Assembly: GCA_003707065.3 (NCBI GenBank)
Contig: PPXM03000007.1
Location: 310,001-374,000 of the forward strand
Reading direction: 5' to 3'
Source of the DNA: Trigonopsis variabilis
Taxonomy: Eukaryota; Ascomycota; Trigonopsidomycetes; Trigonopsidales; Trigonopsidaceae
Length of the DNA: 64,000 nucleotides
Shown here: positions 19,129 to 29,819 of the stretch, in pieces
Numbering within the stretch: the first letter of the stretch is position 1
Layout of the letters: the number at the start of each line of letters is the position of its first letter
The notes under the pieces: generated by a model
What the model was told of the DNA's origin: nothing
Database searches by the model: none
The model's input: the letters and a program-made list of their open reading frames with translations, nothing else
Position numbers and translations under genes: made by a program

Positions 19129-19987
19129 GACTGATGAATCTGAGCACGATGATTATGCATTAATCAACTGAGGTTACCAGGCGATTTGAAGGACGATGGC
19201 TATGAAAGACTGATAGAATGAACCGGGATTAATGGATAAAGCTCTTTTCAGAAAGACTCGCGGGAGATTAGAGGAGCCAGGGGAAGATGTAGTCGTCCCA
19301 GATCAGGGCAGGTGGGAGGAAACAAAAGACAAGACATTTAGCCCAGCTGATAAGGTTTTAGCTCAATTTACCGTGGTAAATGACTCTCTGACTGATCATT
19401 GTTCATTGCTTCATTGTACTTTTGCGTTGTCAATCAATAGAGCAAGACGCCTGGATGGGCTATGATAGCCTTGGTCGAGACCGGATAAACGTGTCCGAGA
19501 AATGACAGGTGACATTTCTGCTCCAATGGATCATTTACGTCTACGTCTAGTTCTCGACATCAGCTTATCTTGGGAGGGCTGTTTGCTGCAGTATCCTGTC
19601 TTATTCGAGGGCTGACCACCGCACCGGTGCAATAGTTGTTAATGAATTATCTAGATCATGGGATCGATAATCCCGCAAGAGCCCTATGAGGTTACTGTGC
19701 ATCGGCAGAGACCAGTTTGGGGGTTTCTAACCCCGATTCTAACCCCGACTTTTCGCTTTGTTCCCCCAATAATGTTGGGTCCAACCCTTGAGGTTGCTGA
19801 ATTGGAACCTCTGTCTTCAATCACTTATGCCATGAGGTCCTATTTTCAGGCTGGTCTGATCGTTCCCCACATGCGGCTGCCTGCTTGAAACAGGAATTCT
19901 ACTGCACGATGGTGATTCTGGTTTAGATTTACTTCCTAACTGAGCTGTGAACGTCTCTGTCTCTTTTTGATCCGTTGACCATGTGGT
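19129..19987. other. Intergenic region upstream of GPI12
   Basis: About 860 bases. Short plus-strand frames (19232-19465, 19658-19888) have no protein-like character. A small direct duplication is visible near 19729-19750 (TTCTAACCCCGA-TTCTAACCCCGA). No RNA gene seen. Confidence 0.4.
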
Positions 19988-20227
19988 TTACAGTCCCAAA
20001 ATGTATTCCATTTGCGCTCTTTTGGTCTTTTTGATACTACTCGGTCGAGATGGATTATGATGCTCTAAAGACATTGTTGATGCGCTCAAAGCCCACATTC
20101 TCGCTATATGCTCATCATAGCTGTAGTCTTGTTCCGCGGCGGAAGAATATTGCTCCGGTGGAATCATTGGAAAGTCCACTTCTGGTGTGGCTTGCAGGAT
20201 TCCGTTATAGGGAAGTACTAGGGCTTC
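19988..20227 (-). CDS. Candidate 3'-terminal exon of an unknown gene
   Basis: An 80-codon minus-strand segment that starts right after a good acceptor (TGACGTTTTAG, the same form as the RAD4 intron 1 end) and ends at TAA. It reads EALVLPYNGILQATPEV, then a Tyr/Asp-rich and a basic part (SSIKKTKRAQMEYILGL). No ATG suits the whole segment, so an upstream exon would be needed; nearby minus-strand segments (20250-20320 and 20352-20540) are partly protein-like, but I could not join them in phase. Unknown function, possibly spurious. Confidence 0.3.
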   Translation of the reverse strand, partial: EALVLPYNGILQATPEVDFPMIPPEQYSSAAEQDYSYDEHIARMWALSASTMSLEHHNPSRPSSIKKTKRAQMEYILGL

Positions 20228-20844
20228 CTAAAACGTCACGATGCTTTATGTTATCCCTTTCGACTTGCGTCCTTTCTCGGCATTGCTTAAGTCCCGCGCA
20301 CTACGCAATAGGTCTCCAAGACAGAACCCTTTTAGAAATGGCAGCCTATTGTCAGACTACAGCGGCCTCACCCAACACTCTTGGCAAAAGGTTCACGTTC
20401 CTAATAGGTCGGTCGACCTTGACAGTGTATGCCGCAGTTGTCGGATCCCCCTCATTGGAATCGTCTGGGTATGGTGGCCTTGACCAGCACGGCGTCATGT
20501 GACCCACTCGACCGACAATGTCCACCATAAGTAGTATCAAGCAAAGAGCCCTAGGATAGATGCGGGTACCAAAAGCATAAGGAGCGGCGCTGTAATCTTA
20601 TCAGATGATCGAAGTGAATCAGTGATTTTGACCCTTCCTCGGGATAGCTTCTCGAGACATCAGGCTCCAAACCACCGTTTGAATCCTAATTGAGGATTCA
20701 ATTCAATCATGTGGACTCGTTAGAATACATGAGCCAATAGATTATGGATCCTACAGCGCTCCCGTCACATGATGGAGTGGGGATAAAAAGTATATAAGAA
20801 AGGGCTAATTGCTGTCCCAAACCATCATCAAAACTTCCTTCGCA
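20228..20844. other. Promoter region of the small CFEM gene
   Basis: About 600 bases. A 150-residue plus frame (20050-20502) overlaps the left part but has no protein-like features. AAAAAGTATATAAG at 20785-20798 is a good TATA candidate about 50 bases before the CFEM ATG. Confidence 0.45.
20790..20798 (+). promoter_or_regulatory. TATA box of the small CFEM gene
   Basis: GTATATAAG lies about 50 bases upstream of the ATG at 20845. The strong match suggests an inducible or highly expressed gene. Confidence 0.5.
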
Positions 20845-21252
20845 ATGTTCAAGTTCCTCTCAGCTTTGATTCTTCTGATTGCCTGCGTCTTTGCTCAAGA
20901 CACCACCTTTGCTACTGACGGAGATGCCTACAGCACCTATCCCGAAGTCCCCAAGACTGCCAGCATCAACGGTTTTGCTGATCCCATCTATGGTTCTCTT
21001 CCCTCTTGTGCTAAGGCCTGTGTGACCATCTCTACCTCCTCTACTCCCTGCCCTTACTGGGATACCGGATGTCTCTGTGTCATCACTAGCTTCGCCTCTG
21101 CCGTCGCCGAGTGCTTTGCTGCTGCTTGCAGCGGAAGTGATGTTGTCACTGCTACTAGCTTGGCTACTTCCCTTTGTAACTCGGCTGGTGCTTCTACTTG
21201 GATCATTGGCGCTGCTGCTTCTTCTTCATTGGCGGCCGCAGCTGCTCTCTAA
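20845..21252 (+). CDS. Small secreted CFEM-domain protein, probable GPI wall protein
   Basis: 135 residues from the ATG at 20845; the frame opens earlier, but the upstream codons lack an ATG and would spoil the signal peptide. Residues 1-18 (MFKFLSALILLIACVFAQ) are a clear signal peptide. Residues about 48-115 hold eight cysteines (55, 59, 69, 76, 78, 90, 95, 111) in CFEM spacing, with the central CPYWDTGCLC motif. An Asp precedes the CLC pair closely, as in heme-binding CFEM proteins. The end is Ala/Ser-rich and hydrophobic (IIGAAASSSLAAAAAL), fitting a GPI-addition signal. Known CFEM roles are heme/iron capture and wall integrity. The CFEM region is nearly the same as that of the adhesin at 24.1 kb. 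Confidence 0.85.
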   Translation: MFKFLSALILLIACVFAQDTTFATDGDAYSTYPEVPKTASINGFADPIYGSLPSCAKACVTISTSSTPCPYWDTGCLCVITSFASAVAECFAAACSGSDVVTATSLATSLCNSAGASTWIIGAAASSSLAAAAAL

Positions 21253-24109
21253 GAGGTGCTCCATCCAGGCAGCAATGAAAAGTTATCCTGGCACTGACAG
21301 TGTGATGCCTCTATTCAATGTATACGTATTTGAATAGCTAAGGAGTTTAACTTTTTATCTTTGACGTAGCTACATATGCTAATCATGCTTCAGCAGCGTT
21401 CCTATATGGCTTAGTGACGCTCATAAGTCACAGCCAGATAATTCCTTTCTAAGCAGGCACCCATATATGCCAGATCTATTCGTGCAATCCACGTGTCTCC
21501 AGAACAGGAATCACAATAAATTCTAATAATTTCCCAAAACATTATCTGTCGCGGCATGACTGACTCTTCAATCGATGTGTCTTTTATATGACGTAAAACT
21601 CTGTAATCTGTATGCCTTGTTAAATAACGATAACCTTTGTTCGCATTGTCAGACTACTGATGAGCGGAAAATCATACTCTCTTGGAAGTACTAAAGGAGA
21701 GTGCTAGAGTGCTACGACTCTTTATCCTTGACATGTATTCGTCATAGCGATGTGCAGTCTGTCGCGAGCGTTATAGAGTGACCACCTGGTCAGTGATCTG
21801 AGTTCGACCAGCTGCTCACCCTACTAGGCAAGGTGAGGAATGAAATTTTGAAAAACGGCGACTACGTCCTCTGTCATATACGCAAATAAATCTTGCTCCA
21901 GTTGGGCCCAAAAATTCTTTATTATCTATAGCATGTTTTTAGAGGCTCTCTCTTTTCTTCTCAACGTCTAGTAATATGCCTTACATTATACGGGGCGTCT
22001 AGGTAGACGGGCCCGTGTAGCGTAAGATGGACAGCTCACTTTTGTAGCACTTTAACAAACATGTGTATGCTGCAAGACGAATAACTAGAATCTCTTATTA
22101 GTTTGGAGTGCTATCGATCGCGCGTTTGTGAAGCAGGTGAATGAACTTCGTGCAAGTGTTCTGTTAAATCGCTACAGAATGGTCTGTCTTTGACGGAAGC
22201 GAGCGCAAATCTGAACCTGTTTTATAGCCAATCAACACATATATTTACGACAACGATTGAAGTCCAATAGAACTCAATGGTCCCGAGACTTTTCTAGTTC
22301 ATTCCTCTAGTCTGGCCTGCTCTTAGGATCAAGGACTGTTGGATTGATTTCATGTCATAGCAATGGTACGTACTGTAATTAGTCGATGTAGCATCGTGCG
22401 CGCGGCACTAACCCCAACACCGTCCACCTAGGCGCTGCCTCGTAAGACCGTCTCCGATGACCAATCCAGAAGGATAGACTCGAATGAGGATTCGTCTTGA
22501 CCTATGTGATCTAGGTTATCTACAGGTCGGTCTGAGTAGTATCTATTATGCTAAGGTTTTCGAATAATCCACTGAACGGCAACATATAAGAAAATATCAA
22601 GCTTAGACGCTGAAAGTTAGGTTCTATAGCCCTTATTCTACGCATATTTTTTTCTGCCAGTATTGATGTCCTTTTTCTTGTTCCATTTGTCAATTACTCC
22701 ACCAGTGTGTATATTCCATGGTTGCCGTCGAGCCGTCGTCGCTTCATGATGTCCCATTGAGGAAGGGTGGGCTACCTCGCCGGCCCGCATCGGAGTCCTC
22801 TTCTCCTGTATGGCGGCGAGAGTAACGGATGTTCCATGATCCATCTGGTCACAGGACATGATACTTCTTGTAACCGTATGATTCGCAGTAAACGCCTTTT
22901 ATTCTGAGGGTCAGAAGTAGGAGATTGCCGATCCTACTCTTCACCACGATCTGTAGTCATTGACAGAAACCATTGTTCTGGAGTCTCATTCTGGTTCATT
23001 CTTTGTTGCGAAAGGGAATGCAGAGCAATGGTTAGTCATCTGCCGGTTAATACAGGTTGTACTAGGCCAGATTGGGTTATTGGCTCTGCAGTCGGTCATC
23101 AGGAGGCCATTGATATAGCGGCTCTTAGACGAACGAGTCGGTTTTTAAAGGCAATCGTTTACTATATGACTGTAAATTACTTTCGTCTATTTCTAATTGA
23201 TTTCCACAGCGTTTCGATAGAGGCGTTTTATCGAGTTTCAATCTTATCAGATGGACCCCAGGAATTTGGGGGACAAAAAGAGCGAAAAGAAGAGATTTTA
23301 TCCAACGATGTTTGGTCACGAGTTCCGAAAAACAATCGGTTCTAATCTTTAAACCCGACGAAGCGCCGGACCCCCTTTGCTCTTACAACGGGAAAGAGTC
23401 ACCTTGTCTAAACAGTACAGGAAGTAAAGAGGCCCATCATATTTTTTCCCCTGGTTCTATTTCAAAATATTAGGTCCGAGATGTCACCTTCACCTGAGAG
23501 CTACTCTTTCTGGTTTAGAGCCGACAGTTGCTTTGCTCAAATTGAATCTGATAAGATCTAGCGTGATTGGGTCACATGAATGACGGCCGTAATGCCCCTA
23601 CCAATAGAAAGGTGACATGGGTCATAAGAAACACCAACTAAAGGACAAAATAGGAAGAAAATGCCAAGGAAAGGAGAGCCTTAGCCAGGGTTTTCTGAGA
23701 ATCATGGTGCCAGAAGGCCATGAGACTGCTCAGAGAGACCTCAAAAGACTAGTATTATTCAGACGAGCCAAAAGCGATATTGCAGAGGCCTCAGAATACC
23801 ATTACCACTTAGTATAGTTTTTACCAGATTGCCGAATTAGGTAACACGTGGCGGTCTTTTTGAGGAAACAATGACCAAAATAGCCGTCAAAACTCTACAT
23901 TGTATCCCGAAAAGGGAATTACTGATTTGAATACTCGGATCCTCCAAAGGACATAGGCTATGCTTTGCCAAAAGATTGGAACATATATATATTCACGCGT
24001 CGCCCGTGCCACTGGTAAGGCTCTAAGGATTTAATTTAGTTGGCGCTCAGTGATTTTGCTACAACTCTAGTCTCTCTTTTTCACGCTTCCTTGAACTCCT
24101 TCGTTTAAA
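21253..24109. other. Long intergenic region between the two CFEM genes
   Basis: About 2.9 kb. I see no convincing gene. Frames at 22638-22859 (minus), 23028-23345 (plus, 105 residues with one hydrophobic stretch) and 23617-23817 (plus) look like chance. No tRNA-like A/B boxes, transposase or long repeat was found. ACATATATATATTC at 23981-23994 is a TATA candidate, about 120 bases before the adhesin ATG. Long upstream regions are usual for adhesin genes, which tend to be tightly regulated. Confidence 0.45.
23983..23991 (+). promoter_or_regulatory. TATA-like element of the adhesin gene
   Basis: ATATATATA, about 120 bases before the ATG at 24110, in an otherwise mixed sequence. Confidence 0.35.
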
Positions 24110-27100
24110 ATGCGTCCTACATTGAGTTTGGCTGCTGCCCTTGCGTGGTCGCTTGCTAGCGCCCAGGACTACTCTACCTACGTCCAGGTTCCGAAGACAG
24201 CCAGTATTAATGGCTTTGCTGACCCAATCTATTCTCTACTACCAGATTGTGCGAAGGCGTGCACTGCTATTTCAACTTCGTCTACTCCTTGTCCATATTG
24301 GGATACTGGCTGTCTATGTGTTATCCAAAACTTTGCTGCTGGTGTCGCTGACTGTTTTGCTGCATACTGTTACGGCACGGATCTAGTAGAGGCTACTAGC
24401 TTGGCAACATCTCTCTGTGATTATGTTGGTGCATCTACATGGATTATCGGTGATGCTGCGTCCTCGTCTCTGTCAGCTGCAGCAACCGCTGACTCTGCTA
24501 TCTCTACTCGTTCTACATCAATTGTTACTTCTTCTGCTGAAGTTAGCACTGCAGAGGAGTCATCCACTGTTGTTTCCTCGTCTTCTGAGTCCTCGACTGC
24601 TTTGACATCTTCAGCTCCTACAAGTTCATATGCTCCATCTTTTGTCCAGTCTAGCTCGTTGGTTACTTCTACCGCCGTTTCAACTACTTCGACTGTGTCC
24701 ACCTCTACTTCAACCTCGTCTGCCGTCACGAGCACTGTTTCCGCCTATACAAATGAAGGAGCTTGCTTCACTTCTCCCGTTTCTTGCTCGATGACTCCCG
24801 GAGCCCAAGCGACCTTCTACAGCCTAGCTTTCGGAGACAGCCGCGCCAGCGACTTAGCTTATCTCACTTCTGGATATCGGACTGAATCTGTGGTGGCTAC
24901 CGCAACAAGTGTAACCAATGTCAACATTCTTGCTGGCGAGGCTACTCAGACGACTGCTCCTCAGTATACTAGTTTGTGGGGCATGAGTGAGGAAATAAGT
25001 ACTAATGTGACTGTCGAGGTTAATGCCTACTTCCTTGCTCCCGAGACTGGCACTTACACTTTCAGAGTCGTTGCTGATGACGCTGCAGTCGTATTCTTTG
25101 GTGCTCCAGATGCATTTACTTGCTGCGATCAAGACATTCCTGCCTCATCCAATTTTGTCGGTTATAATGTTGGTACTGCCGTGGCTACCGAAGAAGGACC
25201 ATTAGCTTACTATATGGAAGCAGGCGGTTACTATCCTCTCCGCATTGTATCGACGAATGCCGTCGGCAGGCTTTGGTCTTGGTTCTATGTCGGAAACCCT
25301 TCCGCGAGTTATATCTCTCTTATTCCAGGCAGCTCTCTCTTCAGTGGCTCATGTGGCTGTAGTGATACCTCGTCTTCTATTCTTTCGTCTGCTCCTTACT
25401 CTTCTGCTGAAGCTAGCACTGCAGCCGAGTCATCAACTGTCATTTCCTTATCTTCTGAGTCCTCTCCTGTTTTAACATCTTCAGCCCTTACAAGCTCGTT
25501 GGCTACTTCAACCGCGCCGGCCTCTACTACCGCTTCGTCTACCATTACGAGCACTGTTTCCGCCTATACAAATGAAGGAGCTTGCTTCACTTCTCCCGTT
25601 TCTTGCTCGATGACTCCAGGTGCCGCTGCGACCTTCTACAGCCAAGCTTTCGGAGACAACCGCGCCAGCGATTTAGCTTATCTCACTTCTGGGTATCGGA
25701 CTCAATCTGTGGTGGCTACCGCAACAGCTGTGACCGATGTCAGACTTCTTGCTGGCGAGACTACTCAGACGACTGCTCCTCAGTATACTACTTTAAGGTA
25801 CTCGGATGTGTACATGAGTACTAATGTGACTGTCGAGTATAATGCCTACTTCCTTGCTCCCGAAACTGGCACTTACACTTTCAGAGTCGTTGCAGATGAC
25901 GCTGCAGCCGTATTCTTTGGTGCTCCAGATGCATTTACTTGCTGCAATCAAGACATCCCTGCTTCATCGAATTTTGTCGGTTATAATATTGGTACCGCTG
26001 TGGATACCCAGGAAGGACCATTAGCTTACTATATGGAAGAAGGTGGTTACTACCCTTTCCGCGTTGTGACGACGAGTTCTGGGGGTAGGCTTTTCTCTTG
26101 GTTCTATGTCCAAAACCCCTCCGCAAGTTACGCCAGTATAATTCCAGGTACTTCTCTCTTCAGTGGCTCATGTGGCTGTAGTGACGCCTCGTCTTCCATT
26201 CTCTCGTCTGCTTCGTCTGCTTCATCTACCTCACCAGTTTCGTCCATTGGCCAATCTTCTGCTACTTTGATACCCACCAGCAACATAGCTCAGTCAAGCG
26301 CTACTGGCAGCTTGGCACCTTCATCTTACACTTCAGGTGTTCCTTCTGGTATTGCCTCGTCTGCCTCGTCTGCCGCTGTATTCTCTTCCAGCCTTGTACC
26401 ATCGGGAGCTATTTCTGCGCCTGTCTCTCCCGTTGTGAGCTCATACGTGTCGTCGAGTATTGAAGCTTCCGTAAATGCCTCAACTACAGGGTCAGCCGCT
26501 GGACAGTCTTCCTTGGTTTCTCTCGCATCTGAAACCTCATCTCCTACTGGTTCCTTGGTGAGCACTTTTGCGTCGAGCGCCGTCTCGTCAGCCGCAAGCG
26601 CTAGTAGCACTGGTACGCCTATCTTGTCGTTGTCTTTTTCATTCAGCCTCAGCTTGCGTTCGCTTGAAAATGCTATTATTGGTCTTCTCAATTCGATCCT
26701 ATCTTTCAACATCAATGGTCTAGCCAAGAGAGCTGATATTCAAACTGTCTGCTTTGGGTTGGATGATGGCACTCTCACAACTGGAAGCTTGGTCGCTTAT
26801 GTTGATACTACTGGCAAGATTGAATTTGTCTCATCTCTGCCTGCTTCTTACTCTGGACAGTGGTCGGTAATTGATGGTGCTTTATCTTTTGATGGATCGA
26901 GTGACTTCTACGCTTGCCCCGTCGACGGTACTACTTATGAGATTTATGTCAGTCAAGACGGTTCTTATGTCTGCTCTAACCCTACTACTGGCTTGAGCAT
27001 CGGCTATTCTCAATGCTCTCTTTCGTCCTCTAGCTCTGCCGTCACCGCTTCAGCAAGTGCATCGGCTTCTGCTTTTGTCAATGGTTCGACGACCGCTACT

Positions 27101-27766
27101 GCCGGTGAAGGAGTTGGAGGAACTTCCACTGAATTGCTGACGAGCACCTATACTACCACTTACTGTGGCACTGAAGGATGCATTAAGGCTACAGTCACCA
27201 CTGCTGCTCCTGCTCCAGAAAGCACTGAATTTGTCACCTCGATTGTGACCGTGACTACTTGTGATTCCGAGGGATGCCATGTTACCACTGCGACAGTCCA
27301 GCCCATCACCACTACTATTGCTACTACTTTGACTGAAGTTGTGACTTCTTGTTATACCACATCCACCTGCGATGCTTCTGGATGCTCTGAAGTTACTGGA
27401 ACTGTCACTCTTGTCGAGACGGTGACCACTACAGTCCCTTGCACCACCTATGCGACCGTAACTGAAGAAAGCACTGCTACAGAGTCTGCCTCTCCTGAAA
27501 GCTCTGGGTCTAGCTCCGAATCTGGCTCCTCTAGCTCCGAGTCTGGTTCCTCTAGCTCTGAATCTGGTTCGTCTGGCTCCGAGTCTGGTTCTTCAAGCTC
27601 CGAGTCTGGTTCGTCTAGCTCAGAGTCTGGTTCTGGTTCGAGCACTTCATCCGGTTCCTCAAGCTCTGAATCAGGTATCTATGCAGGCGGTGCTTCTTCG
27701 CTTTCACTGCCTACTGGCCTGTACACTGCTCTCCTCTTGACCGTTGGAGCTTTGGCCCTTTTTTAA
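24110..27766 (+). CDS. CFEM-GLEYA GPI-type adhesin
   Basis: 1218 residues, single exon. Order: signal peptide (1-18); CFEM domain with eight cysteines (about 36-105) nearly matching the 20.8-kb protein; Ser/Thr stalk; GLEYA/PA14-like lectin domain 1 (about 219-418); second stalk; GLEYA domain 2 (about 491-691); long Ser/Ala/Val stalk; a beta-rich module with three cysteines (about 874-969, from ADIQTVCFGLDDG to YSQC); Thr-rich repeats with Cys-x-x-x-Gly-Cys motifs (CGTEGC, CDSEGC, CDASGC); SGSSSSE repeats; and a hydrophobic GPI tail (LYTALLLTVGALALF). Each GLEYA copy has the ETGTYTFRVVADDA strand and an adjacent Cys-Cys pair, as in Flo-type lectins. Likely a wall-anchored flocculin-like adhesin. 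Short acidic SESGS repeats near the C-terminus may vary in number between strains. Confidence 0.9.
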   Translation: MRPTLSLAAALAWSLASAQDYSTYVQVPKTASINGFADPIYSLLPDCAKACTAISTSSTPCPYWDTGCLCVIQNFAAGVADCFAAYCYGTDLVEATSLATSLCDYVGASTWIIGDAASSSLSAAATADSAISTRSTSIVTSSAEVSTAEESSTVVSSSSESSTALTSSAPTSSYAPSFVQSSSLVTSTAVSTTSTVSTSTSTSSAVTSTVSAYTNEGACFTSPVSCSMTPGAQATFYSLAFGDSRASDLAYLTSGYRTESVVATATSVTNVNILAGEATQTTAPQYTSLWGMSEEISTNVTVEVNAYFLAPETGTYTFRVVADDAAVVFFGAPDAFTCCDQDIPASSNFVGYNVGTAVATEEGPLAYYMEAGGYYPLRIVSTNAVGRLWSWFYVGNPSASYISLIPGSSLFSGSCGCSDTSSSILSSAPYSSAEASTAAESSTVISLSSESSPVLTSSALTSSLATSTAPASTTASSTITSTVSAYTNEGACFTSPVSCSMTPGAAATFYSQAFGDNRASDLAYLTSGYRTQSVVATATAVTDVRLLAGETTQTTAPQYTTLRYSDVYMSTNVTVEYNAYFLAPETGTYTFRVVADDAAAVFFGAPDAFTCCNQDIPASSNFVGYNIGTAVDTQEGPLAYYMEEGGYYPFRVVTTSSGGRLFSWFYVQNPSASYASIIPGTSLFSGSCGCSDASSSILSSASSASSTSPVSSIGQSSATLIPTSNIAQSSATGSLAPSSYTSGVPSGIASSASSAAVFSSSLVPSGAISAPVSPVVSSYVSSSIEASVNASTTGSAAGQSSLVSLASETSSPTGSLVSTFASSAVSSAASASSTGTPILSLSFSFSLSLRSLENAIIGLLNSILSFNINGLAKRADIQTVCFGLDDGTLTTGSLVAYVDTTGKIEFVSSLPASYSGQWSVIDGALSFDGSSDFYACPVDGTTYEIYVSQDGSYVCSNPTTGLSIGYSQCSLSSSSSAVTASASASASAFVNGSTTATAGEGVGGTSTELLTSTYTTTYCGTEGCIKATVTTAAPAPESTEFVTSIVTVTTCDSEGCHVTTATVQPITTTIATTLTEVVTSCYTTSTCDASGCSEVTGTVTLVETVTTTVPCTTYATVTEESTATESASPESSGSSSESGSSSSESGSSSSESGSSGSESGSSSSESGSSSSESGSGSSTSSGSSSSESGIYAGGASSLSLPTGLYTALLLTVGALALF
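24731..26196 (+). repeat. Direct duplication of the GLEYA-coding unit
   Basis: Two units of about 640 bases, 24731-25370 and 25553-26192, share long identical stretches, including about 65 bases starting AGCACTGTTTCCGCC and the block from GGCTCATGTGGCTGTAGTGA. Differences are scattered and partly change residues (WGMSEEI versus RYSDVYM in the presumed binding loop). The pattern suggests a fairly recent duplication or gene conversion. Confidence 0.85.
27488..27680 (+). repeat. Ser/Glu/Gly-coding minisatellite in the adhesin
   Basis: Tandem units of about 24-30 bases coding SSSSESG, on the pattern TCTAGCTC-GA-TCTGG. This lies between the Cys-containing Thr repeats and the GPI signal. Confidence 0.85.
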
Positions 27767-28649
27767 ATGAACGACTATGAACGTTAGTATTTCGCTTAGT
27801 TGATATGAGATTATTTTCTTCTTAGACGAATTGTTCCTTTCTAGATAAACTTATTTTGTCTTCCAAACTGTAGACATTGGTCATGGTGACCGAGAACACC
27901 GCCAATCAATACCACATGGCGTCTATCCATCGAGTATCAGGCGGACGGTTACGCAGAGCGGATATTAAGGCCGATTGAGAATGATGCGAGCTAGACAAAG
28001 GGGTACAGATCCTGAAGGATGTTATACTCGACAATAAAGAATGCACAAGCCATGCGATGCGACTGTGACGTATAGCCATCATTTGTGTCCCGATGATCGT
28101 CAGGCAGAAGTGATTACTACGCACACTTTAAAGTGAGAGAGTCTACTCTCATCTCATGTGTGACATCCTATTCCTATTGTATCTGAGCGAGAAAGCGGCA
28201 ATATCCTGAGTATATGAAACTGAGATCTGTGGTATTCGAGTTCCATTAGGAATGCTTCTCGAACGATATAACTCGCTTAGGCTTAAGCAAAAGTATCTGG
28301 CTCCACTCGAAAATGCTGGGTTGGTTTGATGATTGTCTACGCCCATAGAGTAATAATACAAGCGAGCTGTTTCGAATGGCTAGCAGACTATCCACCCCGC
28401 AAGGATTGCGAAAATAGAGCTTGCTAGCTCTGCATGTTCTGGTGAGTGCTGCAAACGAGTGCAAAGCCATGCATTAGTTTTTAAATAATATGAATATGGA
28501 CCTTATGTCTAAACCTTAAAAGCAAGTGATTACCTTTGCCCTATGACAGGTTTGGCCAGAAGGTATTGTCCTATTCGTACTGCTTTAGCTTAGACGTAAT
28601 ACCTCCCGTCAGTTGGCCCTGAGCGTAGCCTTTTCTCTTGTTCACTCAG
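27767..28649. other. Intergenic region downstream of the adhesin
   Basis: About 880 bases. Three short minus-strand frames (27906-28124, 28149-28361, 28246-28470) overlap one another and have no family features; I treat them as chance. No RNA gene or repeat seen. Confidence 0.4.
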
Positions 28650-29754
28650 ATGTCCGATACGGCCCGTCCAGCTACGTCTCATCGAGTCATCATCGCCGCT
28701 ACTCGATTATGTAGCCCGTAACAATGGAGTTGTTACCTGGAAACTAACTGTCTAATTTCTAGCTATGGTTCGTGGAATGCAGCCAACAAATCACCAGCAC
28801 CGTCAAAATAAAAACCAAACAAACCTGATGACGAGCCGGACTGGTAAGAAAGTCTTTGTGCGAGATTACGCTCGGGAATCCCATCAGCTTGCTCTTCGCA
28901 GGGGACGTATATGCGGGACCTCAGCGCTGCGACAAGAAGCTCATGGCTGCGACAGCCAGAACTGTACTCAGGAAGATAGAGAGTTGAGAGATACCTGTTT
29001 GAAGATCGAAAATTACACAGATCTCGAGATAGAGTCAGTGCTAAGTTCTATATCCAACAATGTGAGAAAAACCACTAGACCGCGCATTCGCGGCAAAGCT
29101 ACAACCTGTTTGGGCACATCTTCAAGAATATCCAAGCAACCACGACAGAAAACAACTTATCATTTATACGGTTCAGGAAGATCCAAAGAAAATCGTCCTA
29201 TCGACCGAGATATATCCAAGCTAAAGCAGCCAATGAAGGTGGAATCAAACATTCTGGAATCAAAGGTACTGGCTTCCTTGTCATCTGAAGCGAGCTCTCA
29301 CTCGGACTACAAGAATGACTGTTTAGACAATTACAGGTCATTAGAAAAGAGAGACCTCGACTCGCGGTTAAGACAAATAACTTGTTGTCATTATGAAGAC
29401 GCGCTGAGAGCGGGACCTATCAATAGAATTCCGTCACTTGTCTGCTGTCATAATCACAATTCCGCTTGTCAAGATGAGCCTTCAACAGATGACTTACATC
29501 AAGATACCCTAGTTGATTATACCCTAGATAGTTCCCCTACGTCTTTTCTTCATATCATTTATCCCTCCTCGCGTGTTTTTTTAAGGCGAGCACTTCCGTC
29601 TCTTATCGCTTTTCTTCTCGCCCTTCTTCTCGTTCTCTACGTTCTCCATCATCAGCCAGCCTCCATCAGTATTATTATTCTCTCTTGCGCTTTGGGCTCG
29701 TTCATTCTCGTCCCTACACAGCAGTACAAGAAAAGATCGAGACTCTGTGGTTAA
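28650..29754 (+). CDS. Unknown protein with two C-terminal membrane segments
   Basis: I do not recognise this protein. Exon 2 (28763-29754) is a long clean frame. A first exon 28650-28710 joins in phase across a 52-nt intron that ends ACTAACTGTCTAATTTCTAG, though its donor (GTAGCC) is weak; without it, the ATG at 28765 starts a 329-residue protein. The spliced form has 350 residues. The first 230 are basic and polar (TGKKVFVRDYARES, RKTTRPRIRGK), with scattered Cys/His pairs (ITCCHYED, LVCCHNHNSACQ). The last 60 hold two hydrophobic helices (SLIAFLLALLLVLYVLHH and ISIIILSCALGSFILVPT) and a basic end. It would sit as a tail-anchored hairpin in an internal membrane. It is convergent with the arrestin gene, only 65 bases away. 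Confidence 0.5.
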
Positions 29755-29819
29755 CGAGATACATGAACTGCATAGCTAATAGTACTTTTCAGCATCTTGC
29801 ACGTAAAAATAAAGGTCAC

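Noticed and set aside
20050-20502. 150-residue plus frame upstream of the small CFEM gene
   Set aside because: No domain, odd composition, and overlap with a better minus-strand exon candidate.
21253-24109. tRNA or other RNA genes in the long intergenic regions
   Set aside because: I scanned by eye for A-box/B-box pairs such as GGTTCGAATC and found none; a covariance-model scan would be decisive.
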